A DNA stretch of 64,000 nt from NCBI GenBank assembly GCA_963817635.1, contig CAWFPR010000028.1, forward strand, positions 310,001 through 374,000, read 5' to 3'. Made by a program: the position numbers and the translations under genes. A model generated the notes under the pieces. It was not told where the DNA came from and did not search any database. It saw only the letters and a list, made by a program, of their open reading frames with translations. Source of the DNA: CAWFPR01 sp963817635 (GTDB lineage: Bacteria; Acidobacteriota; Vicinamibacteria; Vicinamibacterales; 2-12-FULL-66-21). Position 1 is the stretch's first letter. Every line of letters starts with the position of its first letter. Positions 1 through 9,356 of the stretch are shown here, piece by piece.

Positions 1-491
1 GATTCTCCTGAAGCTGCGCAAGCTCGAGGTACGGAGCGGAACTCCCAGGGGCCTCCGCAATCGCACTCCGCACGGCTGCCTCCCGGTCAGACGGCTGCCG
101 TGTGTCGACGGGCTTCGAATCGCGCGGCGGCGCCTGCTGAAGCGGCAGGCCGGCACGGTCGAGCGACGTTTCCGACGCCGTCAGCGGGAAGCGTCCCGCT
201 CCGTAGACGCCGGCGGTGACGACGACGGACAGCACGGCGGCGCAAAACAAGACGACTCGTCTGGACGATATTGCACCCTCCTTCGAAATCAACTGCATGC
301 GAAAAAAGAGAGGCCGGCGCCGGCGCGGGCTCGTCTGCGAACATCAGCAGGGCGCGCAGATACGTGCGCCTGGCGTTGGTCTGCAGCACGGTCAACTGGT
401 CCACCACCTCTTCGCGCGCGCCGGCGAACGCGACGATGGTGACCTGGAGGCTCCAGGCGAGGAGGTTGAGCAGCGTGCGATCGTCGATCAT
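1..491 (-). pseudogene. gutted M56/BlaR1-type receptor peptidase, 3' end off window
   Basis: This is a remnant of a BlaR1/M56 membrane metallopeptidase paralogous to the intact gene at 1335. The first ~25 residues (LLNLLA motif) match the paralogue start but are joined directly to the REEVVD segment. About 205 residues, with most membrane helices and the HExxH zinc site, are therefore missing. At the A6 run 302-307 the frame is lost. Removing one base there restores LISKEG...SSRRVV, which matches the paralogue, and the restored frame stays open to position 1. The gene overlaps the upstream blaI by four bases (ATGA), so it was translationally coupled to it. The in-frame deletion is a real loss of the protease; the one-base break may be a sequencing error. 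Confidence 0.7.
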
Positions 492-877
492 TCCTCCATC
501 TCCTCCACGATCCGACGGATTTTCGTGCGTTCGTCCTTCGAGAGTTTGCGATCGCTGGCGAGCTGAAGCATCAGCGTGGCGGCGGCCCCGTCGAAGACGC
601 GGTCCACGAAATCGCGGACCATCGCGCCGACGACCTGCTGGCGCGGTTTGGCCGGGCGGTACACATACGCGCGCTCGGCGCGGTCCTTGAGGAGATACCC
701 CTTCTCCTCGAGGACCTTCATCATCGTCATCACCGTCGTGTAGGCGATCTGCCGTTTCCTGCGGAGGGCGCCGAAGACGTCGCGGACGGTGGCCGTCCCG
801 AGGTCCCAGACGACCTTCATGATCGCCAGCTCCTGCGGGGTGAGGGTCGGATGAGGCGTGCGCACGATGGCGGACAT
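488..877 (-). CDS. BlaI/MecI family transcriptional repressor
   Basis: This 129-residue winged-helix repressor has the family opening (LTPQELAIMKVVWDLG), the recognition region IAYTTVMTMMKVLEEKGYL and the C-terminal dimerisation half ending in RKIRRIVEEMEE-like sequence. Full family length is about 120-130. BlaI proteins bind TACA/TACT-type dyads and are normally released by cleavage after an M56 sensor is activated. Here the coupled M56 gene has lost its protease, so this repressor probably depends on another input, or on the intact M56 across the divergent promoter. The ATG lies one base from a perfect 8-bp inverted repeat, which suggests a very short leader and autoregulation. Confidence 0.9.
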   Translation of the reverse strand: MSAIVRTPHPTLTPQELAIMKVVWDLGTATVRDVFGALRRKRQIAYTTVMTMMKVLEEKGYLLKDRAERAYVYRPAKPRQQVVGAMVRDFVDRVFDGAAATLMLQLASDRKLSKDERTKIRRIVEEMEE

Positions 878-898
878 ACTAATTATTTAGTAATTAGT
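878..898. promoter_or_regulatory. perfect inverted repeat, probable BlaI operator
   Basis: ACTAATTA and TAATTAGT flank a 5-bp spacer (arms 878-885 and 891-898) directly in front of the minus-strand blaI start codon. The AT-rich dyad stands out in GC-rich surroundings and has the size of a BlaI/MecI site. Binding here would block the repressor gene's own start. The assignment to BlaI is inferred from position. Confidence 0.65.
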
Positions 899-920
899 TG
901 TCGACTCCTTCCGGATCCGC

Positions 921-958
921 TTGACAACGCGTCTACTATCTACTAGTACTCAGTTGAT
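921..958 (+). promoter_or_regulatory. promoter with second BlaI-like dyad
   Basis: TTGACA at 921-926 is a consensus -35 box. A dyad TACTA-N5-TAGTA at 934-948 overlaps the expected -10 region, and TACTAGTA at 941-948 is itself a perfect palindrome. A transcript starting about 7-10 bases past the -10 would begin next to the ATG at 959, which suggests a leaderless message. A repressor bound here would cover the RNA polymerase site of the right-hand blaI-M56 pair. Confidence 0.6.
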
Positions 959-1002
959 ATGCGTCCACCCGCTCGACGCTCACCCCCCTGGAACTCGCGA
1001 TC

Positions 1003-1338
1003 ATGAAGGTGATCTGGCAGGTTGGTGAAACCACCGTCCGCGACGTGTACGAGGCGCTGCGGAAGCAGCGCGAGATCGCGTACACGACGGTCCTGACCAT
1101 GATGAAGATCCTCGAAGACAAGGGCTACCTGACCAGGACCCAGGTCGATCGCGCGCACCTCTATCGCCCCGCCCGGCCGCGCCAGCAGGTCGTCGGCGCC
1201 ATGGTGAAGGACTTCGTCGATCGCGTGTTCGACGGCGCGTCCGAGGGACTCCTCGCCCACCTCGCGCGCGACAACCGGCTGTCGGAGAAGCAGCGCAAGG
1301 CCGTCAAACAAATGCTCGCCGACATGGAGGAGGAGTGA
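1003..1338 (+). CDS. BlaI/MecI family transcriptional repressor, second copy
   Basis: This paralogue of the repressor at 488-877 shares IAYTTVLTMMKILEDKGYL and RPARPRQQVVGAMVKDFVDRVFDGA. The ATG at 1003 gives 111 residues, but homology extends upstream in the same frame (STLTPLELAI) to about 970, where no start codon exists before a stop at 955. The nearest ATG, at 959, is at the expected leaderless position but is one base out of frame. A one-base indel between 959 and 985, for example in the C6 run, would join them and give ~125 residues. The gene ends in a GTGATG overlap with the M56 gene, so the two are translationally coupled. Function as a repressor of this operon is inferred from family and dyads. 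Confidence 0.85.
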   Translation: MKVIWQVGETTVRDVYEALRKQREIAYTTVLTMMKILEDKGYLTRTQVDRAHLYRPARPRQQVVGAMVKDFVDRVFDGASEGLLAHLARDNRLSEKQRKAVKQMLADMEEE

Positions 1339-3098
1339 TGGATCACGCCGCGCTGCTCAATCTCCTCGCCTACAGCTCACAGTTGACCGTCATCGCACTC
1401 GCCGGCTGCGCGCTTCCGGCGCTCCTGCGCCTCGACGTGCCAGGCGTGCGCTTCATGTACTGGCGCGCGCTGACGGTGCTCTGCCTGGCGCTCCCCTGGA
1501 TTCAGACGCGGCACGCCGTGGATGCTGCCGCCTCGTCGAACCTCCTGGGCGCCGCGCCGGCGGCGGGCGCGCCATCAGCCGTCTCGACGTCCACCGCTCT
1601 CGCCGCGGCGCCGCCGATCGACTGGCCCGTGCTGATCGGCATCCTCCTCGCCGCAGGCGTCGTGGTCCGCCTCCTGTGGATGGGGGCCGGCCTTTTTTAT
1701 CTGCGCCGGCTGCGCTCCGCCGGATCCGAAGCTCCAGCCACCGACGACCTGGGTGAGCTGCAGCAGGCGCTCGGCACCGGTGCGACCGTCCGCTACGTGC
1801 CGGGGCTCACGCAGCCCGTCACCTTCGGCCTGTTCCGGCCCGTAGTCCTGCTGCCGGATGGTCTTCGCAGCGAGAGCTGCGAGATCCATCGCGCCGTGCT
1901 CGCGCACGAACTGGTCCACGTCCAGCGCCACGACTGGGCGTGGATCGTGGGGGAGGAACTGGTGCGCGCCGCGCTCTGGTTCCATCCCGCGATGTGGTGG
2001 CTCATCTCCCGCGTGCAGCTCGCGCGCGAGGAAGTCGTGGACGAAATCGTCGTCGCACTCACGGGCAAGCGCCGCACGTACGTCGAGGCGCTGCTCGCCT
2101 TCGCCGACAGCACCCCGCTTGCGCCCGCGCCGGCGTTCGCCCGGCGCCGGCACCTGTTCCGCCGCGTGACCTTGATTTCCAGGGAGGCCGTGATGTCTTC
2201 AAGACGTATCGTCGTCTCGTGCGCCGCGATGGCGATGGTGGTCGCCGGCGGCAGCTGGTATGCGGTCGGGGCGTTTCCCATGCAGCAGGCGGCATCCAGC
2301 ATCGTGATGTCCGACCAGCCGGGTCCGCTCGAGAAAGCCGCCAGGCCGATTACCCCGGAAAACCCCATTCCCCGGCGGCTCGTGTCGTTCCAGCCGGACT
2401 ACCCACCCGAGATCGCCGGGTCCGGCGCCCGCGGCAACGTGACGATGCGGGTCACACTCGACGGGACGGGCCGCGTCGCCGAAGTGCGGCTACTCGGTCT
2501 GACAGCCACGGCGATGTCCCCGAACTTCACGATCAGCTTCAACAACGTGGGGCCCGGCCAGTGGGATGGGTTCGCCCACACAGCAGCCAACGCGGAGACG
2601 GCGAAAATCCTGCGCGCACTGGTGGATGCCGCCGCCGCCGGCGTGCAGCGATGGAGCTACGAGCCGCCGGCCGAGGCGCCGATTTCATTCCTCGTCAGCT
2701 TCCGCTTCGCGCCCGATACCGAAACGACCTCGACGCAGCTCGCCGCGCCACTGCCGACGCGCGATTCGACGCGTTCGGCCGCCGCCAGCCGCACCGACTG
2801 GTCGGTGGACGGCGCTCTGCGTATCGGAGGCGACATCAAGGCGCCGAAGAAGATTCGTGACGTCCGCCCCGCCTATCCGGCCGAAGCACTGGCGGCGCGG
2901 GTGACGGGGGTCGTGATCATCGAGGCGCGCATCGGGCCGGATGGAAGCGTGACCAACGCCCACGTGCTGCGATCGATTCCGATGCTGGATCAGGCGGCGC
3001 TCGATGCGGCGATGCAGTGGAAGTTCACGCCGACGCTCCTGAACGGCCAGGCCGTGCCGGTGATCATGACGATGACGGTCAGCTTCACCCTGCGGTAG
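1335..3098 (+). CDS. M56 family metallopeptidase with TonB-like C-terminal domains
   Basis: This 587-residue membrane protein starts at GTG 1335 or ATG 1338. Residues 1-~130 hold membrane helices, and the zinc site HELVH with a downstream acidic/Glu region (EEVVDE) lies near residues 190-235. A further helix near 290 (SCAAMAMVVAGGSWY) leads to the exterior. BlaR1-type receptors use such a site to cleave their partner repressor when a signal is sensed outside. Instead of a penicillin-binding domain, the extracytoplasmic part carries two TonB-C-like segments, around 350-440 (RGNVTMRVTLDGTGRVAEVRL) and 500-587 (YPAEA...GVVIIEARIGPDGSV). That arrangement is common in Acidobacteriota. The ligand is unknown. 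It is coupled to the blaI upstream. Confidence 0.85.
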   Translation: MMDHAALLNLLAYSSQLTVIALAGCALPALLRLDVPGVRFMYWRALTVLCLALPWIQTRHAVDAAASSNLLGAAPAAGAPSAVSTSTALAAAPPIDWPVLIGILLAAGVVVRLLWMGAGLFYLRRLRSAGSEAPATDDLGELQQALGTGATVRYVPGLTQPVTFGLFRPVVLLPDGLRSESCEIHRAVLAHELVHVQRHDWAWIVGEELVRAALWFHPAMWWLISRVQLAREEVVDEIVVALTGKRRTYVEALLAFADSTPLAPAPAFARRRHLFRRVTLISREAVMSSRRIVVSCAAMAMVVAGGSWYAVGAFPMQQAASSIVMSDQPGPLEKAARPITPENPIPRRLVSFQPDYPPEIAGSGARGNVTMRVTLDGTGRVAEVRLLGLTATAMSPNFTISFNNVGPGQWDGFAHTAANAETAKILRALVDAAAAGVQRWSYEPPAEAPISFLVSFRFAPDTETTSTQLAAPLPTRDSTRSAAASRTDWSVDGALRIGGDIKAPKKIRDVRPAYPAEALAARVTGVVIIEARIGPDGSVTNAHVLRSIPMLDQAALDAAMQWKFTPTLLNGQAVPVIMTMTVSFTLR

Positions 3099-3129
3099 CT
3101 GAGGCGGCAGGTGCGGGGGACATCCGGGC

Positions 3130-3159
3130 CGTGGCGCGCAGCGGACATAGCGCGCCACG
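3130..3159. terminator. strong hairpin between convergent genes
   Basis: CGTGGCGCGC (3130-3139) and GCGCGCCACG (3150-3159) form a perfect 10-bp GC-rich stem with a 10-base loop, lying between the converging M56 and exonuclease III genes. There is no U tract on either side, so it is a candidate bidirectional or Rho-assisted terminator, not a classical intrinsic one. Confidence 0.45.
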
Positions 3160-3172
3160 CTCGATGCGACAG

Positions 3173-3919
3173 CTACGAAAACTCCACGATCACCGGCGCG
3201 TGATCGCTCGTGCCGAACTCACGCTGGACGACCGAGGATCTGGCGCGCTCGTACAGCGCCTGGCTGGCGAGCAGGTAGTCGAGGCGCCAGCCGATATTGC
3301 GTTCGCGCATGTTGCGCCACGGCGGCCACCACGTGAACAACTGATCGTTGTCCGGCTCGAGCGCCCGTCCCACATCGACGAGTCCGTGACCGATGATCCG
3401 TTCGAGCTGCGCGCGTTCCTCGGCGAGCTGGCCGATCGCGTTCGGTTTCCGCTCCTTCGGGTGCACGTCCATGTCCGTCCGCGCGATGTTGAGGTCGCCG
3501 CACACGATCACCGGCTGCGGATCGCTGCGCACGTCCGAGACGTACTGCTCGAGCGCCGCCAGGAAGCGCAGCTTCGCAGGAAAGTCCTTCCCGCCGTTCG
3601 GCACGTACACCGACACCGCCGTCACCTCCGGCAGCCGCACCTCGACGATCCGGTTCTCGAAATCGAATGACGGGTGGGCGAAGTGCGGACGTTCGGGCGA
3701 GAGCCGCTTGCTGACGTGCAGCCCGACGCCCGAGTAGCCCTTCGCGCCGTGCCAGTAGCACCAGTAGCCCTCGATCTCGCAGAGCCACACCGGCAACTGA
3801 TCGATCGCCGCCTTGATTTCCTGAAGACAGACGATGTCGGGCTGCTCGCGTTCGAGCCATTCCTGGAGTTGGGCCTGCCGTGCCCGGATGCCGTTGACGT
3901 TCCAGGTCGCGATCTTCAT
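3173..3919 (-). CDS. xth: exodeoxyribonuclease III (AP endonuclease)
   Basis: This is a complete 248-residue member of the exonuclease/endonuclease/phosphatase family. It hydrolyses DNA at abasic sites in base-excision repair in the cytoplasm. Family motifs are in order: KIATWNVNGIRAR at the start, the metal-binding Glu in CLQEIKA, GDLNIARTDMDVHP, NIGWRLDYLLAS, and the catalytic TSDHAPVIVEF end. Length and motifs fit ExoIII of the shorter type (~250-270). It converges on the M56 gene with the hairpin at 3130 between them. No unusual features were seen. Confidence 0.95.
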   Translation of the reverse strand: MKIATWNVNGIRARQAQLQEWLEREQPDIVCLQEIKAAIDQLPVWLCEIEGYWCYWHGAKGYSGVGLHVSKRLSPERPHFAHPSFDFENRIVEVRLPEVTAVSVYVPNGGKDFPAKLRFLAALEQYVSDVRSDPQPVIVCGDLNIARTDMDVHPKERKPNAIGQLAEERAQLERIIGHGLVDVGRALEPDNDQLFTWWPPWRNMRERNIGWRLDYLLASQALYERARSSVVQREFGTSDHAPVIVEFS

Positions 3920-4048
3920 GCGACGGATGAGGCTGGAAAACTCGGAGGGGTGCCGCCGGTGCTCCTGCTCATCCTGTCACTCTACCGCGACCGGAAGGTC
4001 TCGTGCGCGGCGACGCGGATGCGGGCCGAAACTGACGCGGGACGGAAG

Positions 4049-4258
4049 CTACCGGCCCGCGTCGCGGCCCACGCCGCCGACAGAACCGCTGGATCCCTCT
4101 CCCAGCGAGACGACCTGCCCTTTCTGATGGTCCGGATGAGGACACGACTCGGCGTGTGCGTCGAGAACAGCAACAGTTTCGGCGTCGTACGTCTCGTAAA
4201 TGCCCACGAGACATCCGCACGGAAGGTACCTGCTCGAGAGTCCTCTGAGAATCCGCAT
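4049..4258 (-). CDS. small Cys-containing protein of unknown function
   Basis: A 69-residue reading frame starts at ATG 4258; a GTG at 4276 would add six residues. Its core, YLPCGCLVGIYETYDAETVAVL, is followed by a second Cys/His group (SCPHPDHQKG). This composition is unlike random GC-rich translation and resembles a small zinc- or metal-binding protein with a CxC...CxHxxH pattern. It lies just upstream of exonuclease III and downstream of hrpB on the same strand. The Gly/Ser-rich tail is weaker and may reflect a frame change. I do not recognise the family. Confidence 0.5.
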   Translation of the reverse strand: MRILRGLSSRYLPCGCLVGIYETYDAETVAVLDAHAESCPHPDHQKGQVVSLGEGSSGSVGGVGRDAGR

Positions 4259-4351
4259 GATGATGTACTTTGACACCGTCGGAGGCCGCGAGGTTTAACC
4301 TTTCCGTCATGAATCCGATTGGCGCACGGCTCTACGTGTCGAGCAAATCGG

Positions 4352-6685
4352 TCACCTTCGTCGGCCTTCGGCGCGGCCCCGCCCCTTCTTGCGGTGCGCG
4401 CCGTCGGCGTCGCATTCCACGGATCCTCGGGCCAGGGGTGCTTCGGATAGCGGCCGCGCAACTCCTTGCGGACCTCCGGGTACGTCCGCTCCCAGAAGCT
4501 GCGCAGGTCGCGCGTCATCTGCACGGGCCGCCCGTTCGGCGCCAGCAGGCGCAGGAGGACCGGCTCGCGCCGCGGACCGATCGCCGGCGTCTCCGCCAGG
4601 CCGAATAGCTCCTGCACCTTCACGGAAGCGGAGACCGAGCCGTCGGACTCGTAGTCCAGCCGGTGCGATCGGCCGCTCGGAACGCGTAGCTGCGAGGGCG
4701 CCAGCCTGTCGAGGTCGGCCCGCACGCTCCACGACAGGCTTCCCTCGAGATCGACCTCGTCGAGCGATCGACGCCCGTCCGCCGCCCGGACAACCAGGTC
4801 CGACACGCTCACGTCGAGTCCCGCGAATGCGAGACGTCGAACGAGCTGAGTGTCGGCGGCAGTCAGGCCTCGCTCGAGGTACGCGCGTGCCAGCAGCGCG
4901 GACGACTCCAGCGGATCCGGCTTGACCGGGTGCTCCGCCAGCACGATCGCGCCGTAGTAATCCCGCGCGGATGCGCGCACTGTTCCCGATCCGGAATCGA
5001 AGGCGTGCGCAACGCCGCTCGCGGTCGGGTCGAGCCACTCGCGCTCGATCGCGCTCGCCATCCGTATCTGCGCCTCAGATACTTCCCCTCGTCGCCCGGC
5101 CTGCACGTCGAGCGCCACGATGAACTCGGCGTCCCGCACGCCGCTGTCCGCCCCAAGCACGGCGCCATGCCCCGAACTGAGCAACACGCGCGGAGAACCT
5201 GGCGACCGGCGTCTGCCGACTCGGTCGGGAAAACCGGCGAGGATTGCGCGGCGGAATGCGACCTCGTCCAGAGCCGGGGACGGTGAGTCGAAGGACCGCG
5301 TCAGCTCCGCCGCGATGCGGCCGACGTGCGGCGGCAGATCGCGCTCGGCGATGGCCGACAGGAGATCGCTCGTCGTCGTTTCGTGCCGGGGCGGCACGAA
5401 ATGCCTCTCGGAGAGGAGGGCGCACGCGAGCGCGGCCTGGCGGGCGCCGCCAGTCTCGATCAGGATTCGCGCCAGCCGCGGATGGATCGGCAATCGCTGC
5501 ATCCGCCGGCCATCCGGCGTGAGGCCACGGTCGTCGATCGCCCCGAGCTGCGCCAGCAGGCGCATCCCGCCATCGATCGAGTCCCGCGACGGCGGGTCGA
5601 ACCACTCCATCGTGTCGGGGCTTCCGCCCCAGGCGAGGATGTCCAGCAGCGGTCCCGACAGATCGACGCGGTGAATCTCCGGCTCGCGATGGGGCCGCAG
5701 GCGATCGGCGTCGGACCAGAGGCGAAACGCGACGCCCGGGCCCAGCCGCGCGGCGCGTCCCGCGCGCTGATCGGCGGAATCCCGGGAGATGCGCTCGGTC
5801 TCGAGGCTGTCGATGCCGCGGTCCGGGTCGTAGCGCGCCACCTTGTGCAGGCCGCTGTCGATGACCGCCGAAACGCCGGGCACCGTCAGCGACGTCTCCG
5901 CGATGTTGGTCGCCAGGATTACTCGGCGTCGCGGCGGTGGGGCCAGCACGGCGTCCTGCGCCGCGCTGTCCATCGAGCCGTGCAGCTCCAGCACGTCGAC
6001 TGGGCACCAGCAGCGGCTCGCAGGTCTCCGGCGGCGCGGCGAATCTCGGGCGCGCCGGGAAGGAAGCAGAGCACCTGCCCCGCGGTCGCGGCGAGCGCCT
6101 CCCGCACCGCCTGAGCGAGCCGATGCCGGGACGGTAGAGGACTGTCAGGTCGTGGGCCCGGCCCGGCACATCGACCACCGGACAGCCATCCAGGAACGCG
6201 GCGACCGGCGCCGCGTCCATCGTCGCCGACATCACGACGATCCGGAGGTCGCCACGAGCAAGCCAGGCCTGCTTCGCGAGCGCAATGCCGAGGTCGGCAT
6301 GGATGCTGCGCTCGTGGAACTCGTCGAGCACGACCGTGCGAAAGCTCGAAAGGAGAGGGTCCTGCTGAAGGCGCGCGGTCAGGATGCCTTCGGTCGCGAG
6401 CAGGACGCGGGTCGCCGGAGTGAAATGCCGCTCGAAGCGCACATGCCAGCCGACCTCCTGGCCGAGCGTCCAACCCCGCTCGTCGGCGATGCGGCGTGCG
6501 ATGCTCCGTGCCGCGATGCGTCGTGGCTGGAGCACGACGACCGGACCGTCCACGGCCAGTGCGGGAGCGATGCGCGTCGTCTTTCCTGCGCCCGGCGGCG
6601 CTGTGACAACGACCGCCCGGTGTTCCCTCAGGCGCTCGAGAATCCCGGGAACCTGAGGGTCAATCGGCAGCGCGGCGAGCGGCAT
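4352..6685 (-). CDS. hrpB: ATP-dependent RNA helicase HrpB (frame broken at three points)
   Basis: This is a DEAH/RHA helicase of the HrpB family, with about 778 codons over the span. The start has GAPPGAGKTT-type Walker A (TAPPGAGKTT), then QPRRIAARS, the DEFH box (VVLDEFHERS), and SAT (VVMSATMD). The second RecA domain has ATNIAETSLTVPG and DQRAGRAAR. The C-terminal domain ends with the signature RYPKHPWPEDPW. The reading frame changes near 6120, near 6000 and again near 4395. With one-base corrections the protein ends in a basic KKGRGRAEGRR tail at 4352. The uncorrected frame runs on to 3982 through obvious non-coding sequence. The conserved sequence on both sides of each break argues for indel errors. 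Confidence 0.88.
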
Positions 6686-6724
6686 CGTCTCATCTTACGC
6701 GCTGCCCGCGCCGGAACGGGCGCC

Positions 6725-9353
6725 CTACTCGCGCAGCGCGTTGACCGGATTGAGCTTCACGGCGCGCACGGCCGGCACGACGCTCGCGAGCGTCGCCACC
6801 GCGATCAACAGCACGGCGACGACGCCAAACGTCAGGGGATCGAGCGTGCTCACACCGTACACGAAGCTCTGGAGCGCGCGGGTCGCGACGGCGGACAGCG
6901 CGAGGCCGATCGTCACGCCGAACAGCGCCAGCAACGCGCCCTGCCACAGGACAGACCGGAGGATCCGATCGCGCCCGGCGCCGAGCGCCATCCGGATCCC
7001 GAACTCGCGGGTGCGCTGGGTGACCGAGTACGCGACAGGCCGTAGATGCCGGCCGACGCGAGCAGCAGCCCGATGATGCCGAAGGCGCCGAGAAGCGTCA
7101 TCTGGAAACGCTGATCCTCCACGAATCGCGCCTTCACCTGGTCCATCGTCGTAAACGACGAGAACGGCTGCCTGGGATCGATGCTGCCCATGGCGTCCCT
7201 GATTTCTCGAACCAGTTCAGGGCTCGCGGTGCTCGCGCGCACGACCCAGTCCATCGGGAAGTAGGTGTGGCTCGCCTTGATGCCTTCGATGTTCGCCTGC
7301 CCGACCGGGACGTACATCACCGCGGGGAGATTCCCGACGAGCCCCTGCTCGCGCACGTCCTGCGCCACGCCGACGATCTCCATGGGCGCATCGCTGTCGA
7401 AGACGCGCAGGTGATGCCCGAGCGGGTTGACGCCTTTCAGGTACTTCCGCGCGAACTGCTCGCTGACGACGGCGACCGGGGCGGCTCCGGCCCGATCGCG
7501 TTCGTTGAAGGCGCGGCCCGAGACGATGCGGATCGTCATCAGGTCGAAGTAGTTCGGACTCGCATAGCGCCAGTCCGTCAGTGCCCGCTCGACTTTCTCC
7601 GGGCCGTCGAGGACGTCCACGTTCAGGTTCAGGGCGTAATCGATCGGAATGCCATTGACCACTCCGGCTGCCTGCACGCCAGGAATCCGCCGGATGCGAT
7701 CGAGCGCCTGGTCGAAGAACTGGTTGGTCTCCGCGGTCGTCGCGTAGCGGTCGCCCTGCAGCGACATCTTCGCGACGAGCAGGTTGTGCGTGTCGAAGCC
7801 GGGATCGATGGCGCGCATCTTCAGGAACGTCTGGACGAGCAGCCCGGCCCCGACAAGGAGCAGCGCGCAGAGCGCCATTTCGCTCACGACCAGCCCCCTC
7901 CGCAGCCATCCCGCCCGCCGGTTCGAGGTCGTGCGCGTCCCGTCGTCCTTGAACGCCTCGACGAGATCGTGCCGCGACAGGCTCAGCGCGGGCGCGAGGC
8001 CGAAGACCACGCCCGTGACGGCTGACACGGCGAGCATCACCGCGAGCACCGTGGCGTCGACGCGGACGTCCTGATGGATGGTGTAGCCGGTCGGCGTCAG
8101 CGCCAGAAGGGCCGGAACGGCCAGGTAGGCCATCAGCACACCGAGCGCACCGCCGGCAACGAAGAGAGGACCGACTCGGTGAGCAACTGGCGGACCAGGC
8201 GCGCGCGGCCGGCACCCAGCGCGGCGCGGACGGCAATCTCGCGGCCCCTGCCCGATGCCCGCGCGAGGAGCAGCCCCGCGGTATTCGCGCAGGCGATCAG
8301 CAGCAGCAGACCGACCGCCCCGAGCATGATCAGCAAGGCCGGGCGCACATCCCTTGCGACCAGCGTCTGGTAGGACACAAAGCCGGTCGCGCTCGCGCCG
8401 TGCGGAATTCGGATACGCGGCGGTGAACGCGCCGAAGACCGCGGTGGCTTCAGCGACCGCCTGCTCGGGACGGACGTCGTGCCGCAGGCGTCCGGCAACA
8501 ACATAGTTGAACCCGCCGCCGGCGCCGCTCGTACCGGGCTGGAGCGGAACGTAGAGGTCGGCCGGCTCGATCGTGGTGAATCGTTCAGGCATCACTCCCA
8601 CGACGATGTAGGGCCGATCGCCAGCGTCATGGCCTTGCCGATTACCGACGGGTCGGCGCCGAACAGCCGTTTCCAGATGCCGTAGCCCAGGATCGCGACG
8701 TCCGGCCCGCCGGGTCGATCCTCATCGGCGCGGAACGCCTGCCCATAGGCCGGTCGCACCCCGAAGACCGGAAAGAACTCCTTCGAGACCGGCATGGCCT
8801 TCACGTACTCCGCGGTCGTGCCCGTCGCGAAATTGAAGCCCGTTGGTGCGCGCCAGGCGGCGAGCGCCTCGAACGACGTCATGTGGTCGCGGAAGAACAG
8901 GTAGCGCTGCCCTGTCTGCCCGGCAGCCTCCTGGCCGGGGTATCGCCGCACCATTTGCAGAATGCGATCAGGCTCGGGATACGGCAATGGCCGAAGGAGG
9001 ACCGCATCGACGACACTGAAAATGGCGGCGTTCGCCCCGATGCCGAGCGCCAGGGTGAGGAGAGCCGCGATCGTGAACCCGGGCCCGCGAAGGAGTGTCC
9101 GCATCCCGTAGCGGACGTCGTGGAGGGTCGTCTCGATCATCGGCAGGCTGCGCTGCTCGCGGTACGAATCCTTCATCTGCGTCGTTCCTCCGAAACTCCG
9201 GCGCGCTGCCGCGCGGGCCTCGCTGATGCTCATCCCCCGCCGCACGTGCTCGTCCACGAGCATCTCGAGATGAAAGTTGACCTCGTCGTCCAGGTCGTCG
9301 TCACGGTGACGGCGGCCGAAGAAGCCGGCGAGGCGGGACCACAGCATGCGCAT
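6725..9353 (-). CDS. ADOP-type ABC transporter permease, downstream copy (frame broken at four points)
   Basis: This is an orphan permease of about 876 codons with the duplicated MacB/FtsX layout. A cytosolic prefix ([14 protein letters not shown], ~1-75) is followed by TM1 ([21 protein letters not shown]), a periplasmic MacB core domain, a first FtsX bundle ([21 protein letters not shown]), a second periplasmic domain and a last FtsX bundle ending in [12 protein letters not shown]. The frame must be corrected near 8622, 8400, 8165 and 7037. At each point the protein resumes at the expected residue of the family. It lies 3 bases after the stop of the upstream ADOP gene, so the two form an operon with PadR at 12346. 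No ATPase is nearby; such permeases usually occur without one. The substrate is unknown. Confidence 0.88.
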
Positions 9354-9356
9354 CGC

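Noticed and set aside
302..307. Programmed frameshift at the A6 (T6 on coding strand) run
   Set aside because: Possible in principle, but the gene already lacks its protease domain and similar one-base breaks occur all along the window, so error or decay is simpler.
3982..4351. C-terminal extension of HrpB past its signature end
   Set aside because: Sequence after the WPEDPW region in that frame is out-of-frame translation of the small Cys protein. The basic tail ending at 4352 in the neighbouring frame fits better.
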